From Camellia lanceoleosa (lineage: Eukaryota; Streptophyta; Magnoliopsida; Ericales; Theaceae): DNA of 64,000 nucleotides. A model generated the notes under the pieces. It was not told where the DNA came from. It was given only the letters and a program-made list of their open reading frames with translations, and ran no database searches. Positions 24,256 to 35,580 of the stretch are shown here, piece by piece. The DNA is taken from positions 2,914,001-2,978,000 of the forward strand of contig CM045758.1 in the NCBI GenBank assembly GCA_025200525.1, written 5' to 3'. Every line of letters begins with the position of its first letter. The stretch's first letter is position 1. The translations under genes and the position numbers were made by a program.

Positions 24256-24317
24256 TTATAAACTTGAAGGAATCGCAGTCTGATTTCAACTCTACACAAG
24301 GAAGAAAGAAAGAACAA

Positions 24318-24637
24318 ATGTTCAAGGACAAGAGTCCCGGCGTGAAGATACTATGGATCTGGACCATCGGCACTGCCGCCAGTAATATCTCTCTCTCTAC
24401 TCTCTACTCTCTACTCCCTCTCTAGATATGCATAGCATATACACCACATGTATAAATTTTTTTCTTGGTCTTGCAGTCATGGTTACCAATGTTGTTAGGA
24501 CTAGGCTAAAAGACATGGAAAAGGTCATGAACGCTGGAGAAGAACGCACTGGTGTTGACTCTGTTGTAGTAATTGACGGTTCACCCAGTTCCCGTGAAGT
24601 TGTTGGAGACCAGAAGTCATCATCAGAGGCGGTTTGA
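24318..24637 (+). CDS. Small single-pass membrane protein, 74 aa, two exons
   Basis: Exon 1 runs 24318-24381 (ATG at 24318), intron 24382-24476 (95 nt, GT-AG, acceptor TTGGTCTTGCAG), exon 2 24477-24637 with TGA at 24635-24637; 225 nt in total, in phase. The protein begins MFKDKSPGVKILWIWTIGTA and has one hydrophobic helix about residues 11-27, then TRLKDMEKVMNAGEE and an acidic, serine-rich tail. Similar small proteins with a KxLWIWxxGTAA helix followed by VVRTRxxDME are, as far as I recall, widespread but uncharacterised in plants. A CT-rich run fills the intron. Coding status is supported by the intron signals and clean frame; the function is unknown and no targeting signal is clear. Confidence 0.72.
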
Positions 24638-25847
24638 ATCCCAACATTTTTCAAATTCAATTTCAGTTTTGCACTTGTATTTGTTTCTCAAGTTGGTTAG
24701 TTTCTTTATGGAATGAATTTCAAAATTTTTGTGGTAAATGGGCTTTATGGTATGTGTTGATGGAGAGATTAATGGGGGCATCATGTAGATTACATGTTCG
24801 ATGAATGGTCTGAATGACATTGTTGAAAGCAGGGACAGAATAGGAAAAGACTATTGGGGGCATGGCCCCTGTTTGTGTAAACATCATTGTTTGCATAGAA
24901 CTTTAAAAAAATATATGTCATTTTATATATAAAATATCCCAAGTATAAAAAATATATATGTCATTCTTCTTCCATCTTGAATTCTTTTTCTAATTTACAT
25001 CAAAAAAAAAAAAAACTTATTTATCCCATTAGAAATTACTTTTATGGTATTTAATTTAATTTAATTTTTTTATTTTTTTATGTATGTAATTTATATATCA
25101 TATATAGATATGAGTGTTTTGTGTGTGGTAAAAAAAAATTCTTTTTACCCCTCCGGTAATGAAATTCTCTGGTTGAAAGTGCATTTGGTTTGCTTATAAA
25201 CGTGCCCTTGGGTATTTTATTTTAGTCTGCACTAAAGTCTGGAATCAAACCTAGATTGAGGCATTGCTTGGTTGTTTGATTGTGACATGTTAAGAAGTGT
25301 TTGTGCAAAAAGCCAAGTTGGTATGAGAGCGAACTTCAAAATTCGGTGGTGGTTACAATTTTTTTTCAGAAGAAGCAAAAGTTTTGTTCAATGTTCAGGA
25401 GAGAATAAGGCTTGCACAACTCCATATAAACAACGGAGGAAGTCGAAGACTGAATTGGGATAAAATCAAAAATATTAGGATCAAAGGCCCGTTGGCTAAG
25501 ATTGTTGCCAACAAAGTTTGCTTCTCTAGCAATTTAAAAGGGTTTTATAAGAAACAGTTGTTCGTCTTGTAAGAGGATGATAGATATGAAATGAATTATT
25601 GTATATTCACATTTCTAGATTTGAGCGATGGGAAAATTGAATCTAGAGGAGGTTGTGAGGTTAAAGTGACATAGATATGAAATGAATTATTGTAAACTCA
25701 CATCACATTCCTAGATTTGAGTAATGGGAATCTAAAAACATAATCAGAGGAGATTGTAAGGTTTAATTGCCACAGAAAAAATTAAGTATATCATGATTAT
25801 CATCCTTTTGGTTGTGAGCTTCTTTGCTAATTTTTATTATTTTTTGG

Positions 25848-26255
25848 TTCAATTGATTTTATAATTCCTGATAAAAAAAAAAACATTATAACAATTACAA
25901 CTTCAGTTTTTTGGTAGATAGATTTGGTTGTGTTTCAACATCAAGTTTAACTTTCTTGGATCCACAATTATTGGTTTGAATGGCATGTGTTGGTGAGTGC
26001 TTTGAGTTTCAACATCAAGTTTAGCTTTCTTGGATCCACAATTATTGGTTTGAATGGCATGTGTTGGTGAGTGCTTTTGGGGGGGTGTTTGGTTTCAATT
26101 GATTTTATAATTCCTGATAAAAAAAAATCTTTAGAACAAGTACAACTTCAGTTTTTAAGGTAGATAGATTTGTTTGTTTCAACATCAAGTTTAGCTTTCT
26201 TGGATGCACAATTATTGGTTTGAATGGCATGTGTTGGTGAGTGCTTTGGGGGGGT
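25848..26255. repeat. Tandem duplication with nested 70-75-bp unit
   Basis: The block TTTCAACATCAAGTTTA.CTTTCTTGGAT.CACAATTATTGGTTTGAATGGCATGTGTTGGTGAGTGCTTT occurs three times (starts near 25936, 26008 and 26177). A longer unit beginning CAATTGATTTTATAATTCCTGATAAAAAAA occurs at 25848 and 26097. Non-coding. Confidence 0.85.
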
Positions 26256-26714
26256 TATAACTGTTTCTTGAAGGAATATGTGGTCTTTGTGTTTACACTC
26301 ATAAATGGCAGACCAGAGAGAGCATGCCACATGGCAAAGCTGCTAGATAAAAGTGAGTTGGGTGTGGTAGTGGAGAATTAAGTGGATAAGTAAAGGGAGT
26401 TTTGGTTACCGAGATCATTCGGATAAAATTCCATCCCATTTTATCTCTCTCCCACTCTTTTTCTCTATAATCCTAAGGGATAGTAATGTTGGTTGCAAAT
26501 GGGTAAGCGTTGGAGCAATGGGGTGATGACATGTGGGCATTCCAACTATGCAAGAGGAATTGATTAGTGAGAAAAGGAACTGCAGAACACTCGTGTCTTT
26601 AGAGAGTAAAAGACATGGATTGTTGCATGCAAAATGGTAATTGGCACCTAGATGTGGGATGCAAAGCATTATTGTAGGAGAAAAGCATGGACCCCGATTG
26701 AAAGGAGGATAGCA

Positions 26715-26744
26715 GCCAATGGTCATAATCAGCCCTTATAAATA
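26715..26744 (+). promoter_or_regulatory. Candidate core promoter (CCAAT and TATA boxes)
   Basis: AGCCAATGG at 26713-26721 and CTTATAAATACAGG at 26735-26748 have classical plant promoter spelling and spacing. Downstream there is only a hydrophobic 69-residue frame from 26836 and a possible acceptor (TTTTTCACAG at about 27030-27041). What is transcribed, if anything, is unknown. Confidence 0.3.
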
Positions 26745-28154
26745 CAGGAAATGAGAACTTTGCAAAGGGTCCAACACCACGCAAACTACCAAAACTGTTG
26801 TCAAATTCAATCCAACATGCTCTTTACTCATTTTCATGTACTCAATTGCATTCCCCAGCTTCTTCAAACCTTACATTTACCCTTTAGTTTCCCAATATTT
26901 CTCAAGCTCTATATTTAGCTTTTATTTCCTCAAGTTTTTGTTTTGCTACACTAGTGTTGGTCGCTTAATTTGGGTTTGCAGTGTGAGTTTACAGCATTGT
27001 GTTTTTTTTTATAATCTTCTTCCCTTTTTCACAGATGATTCATAAAGGTATATATTTCACAAGAAGTGAATTTTTTTGTTTTTTTCACGCTGGCATTAGC
27101 AATTAGGTTGACACATACATCTTGTTTCCTCGACTTCATGAGTGGGAAGTTGTAGGTTTCTTGTCCCTAAATTAATGAATAGGGAGCTCTAGGTAATATC
27201 GGGTGTGTTTGGTTTGTGTTTATAAAGTAGTTTTTGAGATAAAAAGTACGAAAACTTGTTTGGTTTTTTTTTTCAGAAATAGTTTTAGAAAATTATTTTG
27301 GGGAGAGAGTTTTAAAAAAAGTGATTGATTTGATGTGTATAAGAAAGAGAGTGATTTTGAAAAGTAGATAACCAAACAAAATTTTGAGATTTTTTTTAAA
27401 AAAATTTGTTTGGTTTGATTATTCTTGAAAATATGTTTGTAGATAATTTTTTCCAAAAATTTTTCTGAAAAACAAACAAAACAATCTGGCATTTGTGAGT
27501 GAAAAGAATGTTTGGACTTGTCTTTACGGACTTCTCCAGGGCTTCTAGAGAAAGAAGTGCTAGGCACCAGCTGATTTTCCTTCTCTTCAAGTCTCCACTG
27601 GATAGATTGTCATTCATTCTGCCTTGTTCTATTCTTCGGCATTTATAGAATATCTAGCTGTGTACTCCTTACGACTACCCAAACTTCACTGAAAAGGAGG
27701 GGCTTGTTATAGTCTTTCACTATTCAATTCAGTGTATTGGTTCTTCTATTTGTAGGGGGCCTTGTGAATCTCCCGTAGAACGAAGGCACATGCTCGCTTC
27801 AGAGGATGGTGAATTTATCGAAGATAAAAAAAGTTCTAGACCCTTTTCTTATTTCTTATGTCATTTTTTTTAGTACGGGCAATTATTGCCCCGAGTTCAT
27901 GTGCCTCTTTGATTTTTACAAAGTAGAAAGAAAACACTTCATTATTTTCCACTCTAGGGCTCAAAAGGTATAATTGCACTCTAAGTAGGCTTCTTATGAG
28001 AAGATTTATGTTTGTTATTCTGATCATTCAATGATTTCAGTAGATCTGCACAATGTTCTCCGGGACACTTGCATTTCCTAATACATCATATCTCATGAAT
28101 TCCTCTACGATTCATATGTGACCAGAAGACATATACAATCCCGGACTTGGGGTG

Positions 28155-28545
28155 GTTGCTGTGCTATCCCTTTTGCACAGTAATCACTATTGTGCAGTCA
28201 AATGAGCCAGGGCCTATTTTGATGATTCGAATCGTTCAAATTTTAGAGTACATCGAGTAGAACATATCTAAAAAAAAATTAAGTTAATCAGATATCGTTA
28301 ACCTTTTCATCCACTCACATTTGTATTACACAAAAATAAATAACAATTGTGATTTAAAGTATTAAAATAAATACAAATGTGAATGGACAAAAGGGTTAAC
28401 GATATCCGATTAACTTGATTTTTTGCAAATATGTTCTACTCGATGTATTTTAAAATATGAATGGTTTGGATCATCAAAATAAGTCCCGAAATGAACCCAT
28501 TTAGTTATATAGCAGTGGTTGTTGTGCCCCTTGCACAGTAACCAT
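28155..28545. mobile_element. Long foldback MITE-like element
   Basis: The left arm (about 28218-28325, including GAGTACATCGAGTAGAACAT and CAGATATCGTTAACC) is mirrored by the right arm (about 28365-28488, including GGTTAACGATATCCG and ATGTTCTACTCGATGTA), separated by an AT-rich loop of about 40 bases. Outer ends TTTGCACAGTAA / TTGCACAGTAACC add a further imperfect match. A transcript across it would form a long hairpin. No TSD was resolved. Confidence 0.75.
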
Positions 28546-31506
28546 TCCAAATCCATTACATCTGAGAAATTCTATTTCCACATACTTAATTGTCTCAATC
28601 GACATCATTTCTCAGTATACACATTTTATAATTTAATTATTAATTAATTTTCTCAATTCACACAAGTTTGGGAAGTGTAGAATAAGTGCACTTTTTGACT
28701 TTTCTTGTATTATGTGTAGAAAAAGTAGAGAGGAGATGTTGATTGATGTGACCTAAAAAAGAAAAAAAATAAAAAAATAAGTAGTATATTAGTCTAAATA
28801 TATCAATTATACCCTTCACTCATACCATTGTACACATACTCCTTCAACCCTCCATCCATACATTTGTCCCTCCTTCCACACACACGGCTACTGCTACGAT
28901 TTGGAAATTTGTAGACTCACAGTGCTACAACAGTCAAAGTGAAGACCCACAATGAATAACTTTGCTATATTGAAGATCTTCATTCCATTGAAGACCTCTA
29001 TTGACAACATTATTGAAGAGACTCCATTAAATTATCATTACTACTAGCTGTGGTCTTTAGATAAACCATTAAATGGAAGAAAAAAAAATTATTGGAAAGG
29101 AAAACACACAATTAATATGATGTTCCGAAAAGATATTAGTTGTTCAGAACATTGGTTTCAATATTTTGTTTTTAATTTCATTTTCATTCCAGAAAAAAAA
29201 GAAAAAAAAAAACACGAATCAAACAATTACGTACTAAGATGCAACAACGAATGACTGATTGGTCTGGTGTTTGATGATAAACTGTAGAAAGCTTATGGAC
29301 TCGTTGGCTATGTTTTTGTTTTCTTTGTTTTTGTTGTGTTTTGAAATAAAAAATTGTGGAAGTAAGACAAAAACGATTTAAATAATAGAGTATAAATTTA
29401 AAGATTAGAGCAATATGAGAGATATTGTGACAGTATTGTTTTGCAAGTCATAAAAGAGTATAGAGCATGTAACAAGCAATATGACAATAATGAAAAAATT
29501 AAGATTTACTTTTTTTTAACTCAAAAGGTATACATTAAGTTTTTTTATTCTTAAAAGATGTGTACACAAAATTTTTTCATAGAATATTATGGATGTTACT
29601 GAATGTCTATTATGATTATTTTTATTTAGCATATAATTTTATGTCATAATGTCATTAAATTAATATTTCATTAAATATGTGCCATGAGCTAACTAGGTGT
29701 GTGAAAATAGAATTACCCACTGCGTTCCTAAATATAAAGGAGAGACAAAAATTTCAGCCTTGCCAAAATTACCTTTGCTAATATCATCATCTCTCATCAT
29801 AATCATCATCCCATATGCACAAGGGTCTCATCATATACATTAGTTTTGTCAAAATTACTTGGCTACTTTTTTATATTATATTTGTTTTTGATAAATCAGA
29901 TTTATCTTTATTGAGATTTGAAATATATATAATTATAACTTCAATACGTTTGACATAATTATATTAATGTCTTTTAAAATTTTAACTTACATAATACTTG
30001 AGTCATTTTTCATCATCATTAATAATTCATTTTAGATCAAAGTACAACCATTAACTCCGTTGATTATAATTGTAAAATGACTATAATATCCTCAAACTCT
30101 ATCCATTTTTTTGTTATTTTCTTTTTTTCTCATCTCACATACACATAATTCTAATGTTTAATATTAATTCAATTAAATCACAATTAATCATAAATTCTTA
30201 ATTATTTATTATAACTCCTCTTTTTAATCTAATTTTAAGTTAATTATATTTTAAATCAATCTTTTATTATTATTTATTTTATATTCTAATTTCATTATAT
30301 TTTAAATTAACTTTTAATTATATTTTAGAGCAAACTTCACTTTACCCCCTATGATTTTGGCCATTTGTGGATTACCCCATTGACTTTCGAATATCACCAC
30401 ATAACCCGCCTATGGTTGATGGAGTAAAGTGTACAGTTAACACCGTTAATGACAGACGTAAAAAGACCAATTTACCCTTGTATATATGACCCTTATTGAC
30501 CATTTCTCATTCAGTTGTGCATTTGAGAAGAGTTTCAATTATATTTCCTAAGTTCATCAATTTACACAAAATTATCACATTTTCAGTCACAAAATAAATC
30601 ATCAAGCAAAAAGAACGAAAAAATATAAGATACATCTGTATCATTCTCCTAGTACCATAATCAAGTAGAAAAAAAGTTTACCACAGACAGTTACCTTTCA
30701 TCAAATAAATGAAAACAAAAAATGAAAAATGACAACGGAATCAAAGAAAGAAGATACATCTGTATCATTAAACAAGAATATCATCTCAGTGACATCAGAG
30801 ATACATATTTAAATATCAACAATTAAAGAAACATAAGAAGAAAAAAAATCCAAATCAAGACCAAGTCCAGTTTAACCACCATAAATATGTAATCACAATA
30901 ATTTATTGAAGCAAAATTAAGGAATGAAGCCTATTCGGGTATGGTAGTTGTTAAATATATTGGAAATGAGCCTATTTTGACCTGCACTCTTCTTCTTATT
31001 TTTCCCATTTCTCACTGTCATCCACTACCATCGTCGTCGCCGCAAACTCCTCTATCTTCTTCAATCTCTGCGACAACGAACCCACTGACAAGGAATCACT
31101 TTTCTCTCTCTCTCTCTCTCTCTCTACAGTATTTTCCAATTTGAATCAGATTCTCCTTCTTGTTACCCTTTCAGAGGTGCATAAAATTTTCAATTTCTAT
31201 TTTTTGGTGTTCCTGAATTATGATTGTAGTTTAGGTTTTGAAATAAAATTGAATTACTCATTTGGGGTTTTGGGTTTTGGTCTAAATTCTATGAATTTGA
31301 TGAATATAATTAATTGAGTGATTTGGTAAGAAATGAAGAGAAAGAGAACAAAATCAAAATCATCATATTTCCAAATCTGATGATGAAGATGAAGATGAAG
31401 AAAATAATATGAGGGTATTCTTTGGAAATTGATGATCAAGATAAGGGCATTTTAGTCATTTAATTTGAACGAAAAATTTTATTTTCATGCCTAACTGCAC
31501 CACACT

Positions 31507-32144
31507 TGTAAGGTCCCGGTGTCTCACATCGGGAATGGAGGGGGAGTTCATGCCCAACTGCACCAACTGGGTTATAAAAATAAAAACCTGGACCCTTATA
31601 TAGTATCGAGGCTTTTTCCTGAGTGGTGAAATCTCTAGCAGAACTCCTCAGTTAAGCGTGCTTATGCTAGAGTAGTTCTAGGATGGGTGACCCACTAGAA
31701 AGAACAAATTCGTGTGGGCATGGCTCAAAGCGGACAACATTGATGACGTGTGAAGGGTTGGGGCATTACAAATAGTATCAGAGCCGACTCTCCGGAATAC
31801 TGAGTGTGGGCCCCTAGCGTCTCTCAGTAGATGTGGGCGGGCTTGTGAGCTAGTAGGCTACTACACGAGGACGTGTAGCCTTAAGGGGGGTGGATTGTAA
31901 GGTCCCGATATCTCACATCAGTAATGGAGGAGGAGTTCCTGGGCTATAAAAGTAAAAACTTAGGCCCTTATATAGCATCGAGGCCTTTTCCCGAGCGGTG
32001 AAATTCCTAGCAGAACTCTCCAATTAAGCGTGCTTATGCTGGAGTAGTTTTGGGATGGGTGACCCACTGGGAAGAACAAATTCGTGCAGGCATGGCCCAA
32101 AGCGGACAATATCGATGACATGTAAAAGGTTGGGACGTTACGAC
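31507..32144 (+). mobile_element. Cassandra TRIM retrotransposon (5S rRNA sequence in LTRs)
   Basis: Two LTRs, 31507-31770 and 31896-about 32143, begin TGTAAGGTCCCG and share TTATATAG followed by a 5S-rRNA-derived block: GCAGAACTC..CAGTTAAGCGTGCTTA and TAGGATGGGTGACCCA-type text that covers the 5S internal promoter (A box and C box). Between them, directly after the left LTR, AGTATCAGAGCC matches a primer-binding site for initiator tRNA-Met, and TTAAGGGGGGTGGA before the right LTR is the polypurine tract. There is no coding capacity, which defines TRIMs. Flanks CACAC / ACACA suggest a 5-bp TSD. The left LTR has a small insertion duplicating nearby CCCAACTGCACC text. Confidence 0.9.
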
Positions 32145-32197
32145 ACACGTGTGTACTGCACAACCTGTTAGAATAGATAGAAAAGCTAACTATGCAC

Positions 32198-35100
32198 TGT
32201 AACATGCCCGGGAGGTACCCGTGTGCGTTAAACAGTTTAGACCTTCGGTCTCTTTGATCTAATCTCACTAGTGCAATGCGAAACATAGATGAGAGTCTAG
32301 ATTTGACAACTTTTAGAAAATTCATTTTATTGCAAAACCTTTTGCCAGAAATGGACTGCTGCATCAGATCTCAGAGTCGTCGCCTAATATTCTTGGAAAA
32401 TTAGGAAACCTATGACTCGTGCCAAGGCCACTGTTCGTCATAGCCAAACTTGTCTCGGTTCAGAACCTTAGGTATGAGAGGGGAATGTCATTAATTGAGC
32501 ACCCTTACTCACCCGATCAAAAGATCAGCCTTTACTAAACCATGATATGAATTTTATTTATTTTATATGTTCATATTTCGATTATTTAATAAATCCTAAA
32601 AATCACTATGTGAAACATACAAGTATAGACTATGTCATTTATTTTGGAATAATTTGATTTTATGTAGTTTTAAAAGAGTTTTGGAGATGTACAACCCAAA
32701 TAAATTGAGTTTACAAACATGAAAATCAACATTATTCCAAATTAAGCGACACAACCTTTATCCACTGGCATTCATACAGTTATATCAAGTAAGCAAGGAG
32801 CCACATGGTAGGATCCTTAAATATAATAAGAAAAACACACACAAACGGGATGCTAAAGCATAAAAACTTACATATTTACCGACGTCCCTCGAGCAGCTAC
32901 AAAATAAAGTTAGTAAAACATGCATAATCTTATATACAAAATCCTAATGTAATTCACTCATGAGATGAAACTAAAGATTCGGCTTCTAAGATATGATATG
33001 TGAATTATCTCAAGAACATGAGGTAGCGCACATAATCACATAGAAATTAATTAAATCAACAAATGTAAGCTTAGCCGAATCAAGATGCATGAAACATAGA
33101 TCCAAAACATGGATATAACAACAAAAATAAAATAAAATAAACATGATACATATTTACAAATAAGGAAAGCAAGTAAAATAACGGGATAGAAAAAAGTAGG
33201 GTGAAAAATGCGAAAAATTATTACAACACTTTGAATAAATTATTACAAACCAAATTAGAGAAGGGTGAGGAGAATATTACAACAAAATAAAAACCTCACA
33301 ATACACTCAAAATAAAATAAACAAAAGAAGAAAAAAATTCATGTGCCTTGGAAACCACTGAAAGTTAGTTAACATTAGAAGACAACGCCGTCTTGTCTAA
33401 AAGAAGCTAACCGGCCGGCCAACTAGGCCTAGCAAAACCTGTTTTATTGCAAAGAAATGGAACAAACAAGAAATATGTAGGTGGCTCAATTAATCACTAC
33501 TAGTTAGATTAAAAACAAGAAAACAAACATTAAAAAAAAAAAAAAAAAAAAAAGCTGCAAACTTATAACAAAACTAACATGAACCTAAAATAAGAAAATA
33601 AATATAATGTAGAACATGCAATATTACAACAAAACTAATATGAGACTAATACAACAAAAATATAAGTTAGGAAATGCAAGATTGCAACATAATTACTATG
33701 AAACTAAAACAAGAAAATAAATATAAGATAGAACATGCAAGATTACAACAAAACTAATATGAACCTAAAAAAAAAAAAGGCAAATATGAGGTAGAACATG
33801 CAAGATTACAACAAAATTAATATGAGACTAATATAAAAAAAATATAAGTTAGGAAATGCAAGATTACAACATAATTACTATGAAACTAAAACAAGAAAAC
33901 AAATATAAGATAGAACATGCAAGATTACAACAAAACTAACATGAACCTAAAATATATTAAAAAAAACAAATATAAGGTAGAACATGCAAGATTACAACAA
34001 AACTAATATGAGATTAAAGCAAGTGAATAAAAAATAAATAAACAAATAATTATGAGATAAACAAACTACTTAGATTACAATAACACACTATGAAATATAA
34101 AGTAAAAAAAATAAATATGAGATAAACAAACAACTTGGATTATAACAAAACACTATGAAATAAAAAACAAGAAAATAAATATGAGATAGGAAATATAAGA
34201 AAATGAAATACTAGAAATTCACCTTCCAAAGAAAGGTTGAACTTCTTGATTTCCAAACTTCCTCTTGATCACTCTCAAGTTTAGGAAGTGTGTTCTCAAT
34301 CCTCAATTTGAAACTAGAATGAAACTCTGGGTATGTATGATGGAAAAGTGGCTAACTCTTTTTTTTTTTTTTTTTTCATCACTTTCACAACACTCACTCT
34401 TTCCTTTGATCAATCACTACTGAAATTTAGCTATTTTATAATTTTTGGAGGATTTTTGGGTGTAGGAAAGATGGAATTTCAGTTTGTATGGAAGGTATGG
34501 GGTGTGTATGGAAGATAGGAGTATTTTTGGCTCGAAAACTCAATTTTTCTCTATTTTTTCACCATTTTCTCACTCTTCTCTCTTCAATTTCGTGGTGTTC
34601 TTTCTCTCTTACAATATGATCATTCTATATAGGCAATGAGAGTCTTGTAAAGGTCAAAAAGAAGGGAGACAAGAATGTGATAGGAAGACAAATTTTCAAG
34701 GTAGTTGCATGGGATACTCCTTTATGGATGCAAACAAAACCTTTTTTTGACAATGGGGGATGATTAGGTATAATGGAGGATGAGTGGGTGCATTTGAATG
34801 GATCAGAAAATAGGTAAATGGGGTATCCCAACCAAACCAAAACCAAGAAAAACGGGGCTGCTGTTGTTTTGGGCCGAGTCAACAAAATCTACTATTAAGC
34901 CCAGTTTCAAATAGGCATATCTCCCTTATCCGGATTTGGTTTTAGGTGATTCTTAGGTCTAATTGAAGCTCCAAAAGTTTACTCTCCAATAGTGGTGGCC
35001 TCACATTTAAATTCTAAGTGTACAAAGAGATATGCTTAATTTAGTGAACGCTGTTCATTTCTTTCTTAACAATTTGATGCTCTTCCTTTCCCTAAACCAG

Positions 35101-35473
35101 TTTTCTTCCATCCCCTCATGTTTCCTTCAAATCCAAACCTATCCAAACCTATAAAGAAGATTTTTTTAAATATATTTTTTTTAAAGAGTTCACCTCCCTT
35201 CCATTTATTTCTACTTTGTCTTTTCTCGGTTTACTGAAAAGTGTAATATTTTAATTAAAATGGGAGCCTCGGAATATCGTAGAAATATTTGAAAAAATAT
35301 TTTGAAAAGAGAGTTTTAAGGTCTAAAATAATTTGGCCAAAAATGTGTAAAGGTAAAGCTCAAATTCCATTTTTCTCGTTGAAGACTACTGGGGAACACA
35401 TTCTGATTGTCATCATCGGGTAATCAACAGAAAACGCCCAAGTCTTAGGACTGGTAAAAATGGGGTGTCTACA
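32198..35473 (+). mobile_element. Solo-LTR-like insertion, 3.3 kb
   Basis: Starts TGTAACATGCCCGGGAGGTA and ends AAAAATGGGGTGTCTACA (TG...CA), flanked by a perfect 5-bp TSD, TGCAC, at 32193-32197 and 35474-35478. No retroviral coding region, PBS or second LTR inside, so it is best read as a solo LTR of a long-LTR gypsy family left by unequal recombination. It contains a higher-order tandem repeat (33567-34200). Orientation is inferred from the TG/CA ends and is uncertain. Confidence 0.75.
33567..34200. repeat. Higher-order tandem repeat: A-B-C monomers of about 60 bp, 180-bp period
   Basis: Monomers start at 33567 (A), 33628 (B), 33686 (C), 33747 (A), 33810 (B), 33868 (C), 33929 (A) and 33996 (B), then degenerate to about 34200. 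Every monomer ends GCAA.ATTxC and starts AACA.AA.TA. A carries ATGAACCTAAAA, B carries ATGAGACTAATA and ATAAGTTAGGAAATGC, C carries CTATGAAACTAAAACAAG. Successive A-to-A distances are 180 and 182 bp. Confidence 0.9.
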
Positions 35474-35580
35474 TGCACTTTACTCCATCAACCACATGGA
35501 GGTTATGTGGTGATATTCGAATGTCAGAAGGGTAATCCGTACATGGCCTAAACGTAAGGGGGTAAAGTGAAGTTTGGCCT

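Larger units (their letters stand above)
19561..24317. other. Intergenic region, AT-rich, transposon remnants
   Basis: No coding frame with recognisable content. Holds a GC-richer degenerate repeat at about 20010-20420 with GGCCC/GGGCC motifs, a foldback MITE (20466-20780), a hAT element (22566-23216), a foldback with internal duplication (23590-23965) and a partial MITE copy (24085-24255), plus numerous AT runs. Confidence 0.6.
24638..30326. other. Intergenic region
   Basis: AT-rich DNA with no long credible gene. It includes short open frames near 25272-25572 without recognised domains, a tandem duplication (25848-26255), a promoter-like spot (26715-26744), a foldback-like AT-rich stretch with repeated TTTGTTTGGTTT (about 27190-27480), a possible exon-like piece at 27758-27870 that I cannot identify, and a strong foldback (28155-28545). 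Confidence 0.55.
30327..35580. mobile_element. TIR element (about 1.3 kb originally) split by two nested insertions
   Basis: The left end, starting AGAGCAAACTTCACTTTACC, is mirrored at the right end (reverse complement AGGCCAAACTTCACTTTACC). The arms run for about 110 bp and both contain CGAATATCACCACATAACC and TGGTTGATGGAGTAAAGTG. Flanking ATATTTT (30320-30326 and 35581-35587) may be part of a TSD. Removing the Cassandra element and the solo LTR leaves about 1.33 kb without transposase. The long TIRs suggest a Mutator-like class, but this is not proven. The interior at 30960-31170 looks like a 5' UTR (CT-rich). Confidence 0.65.

Noticed and set aside
25272..25572. Possible small gene (two overlapping frames of 62-63 residues)
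   Set aside because: No recognised domain, no clear splice context or conservation that I can name.
27758..27870. Exon-like piece after TTTGTAG with SPVERRHMLASEDGEFIEDK
   Set aside because: A plausible coding flavour but only about 38 codons, no partner exons found and the protein is not recognised; could be a gene fragment.
31507..32144. Two 5S rRNA genes
   Set aside because: The 5S-like segments are incomplete, diverged and embedded in matching LTRs with PBS and polypurine tract, so they belong to a Cassandra element.
31960..32364. 134-residue minus-strand frame
   Set aside because: It overlays the Cassandra LTR and the start of the solo LTR; no protein similarity recognised.
33567..34200. 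CRISPR-like array
   Set aside because: Regular spacing, but the units are similar along their whole length with no unique spacers, and the genome is a plant; it is a satellite-like tandem repeat.
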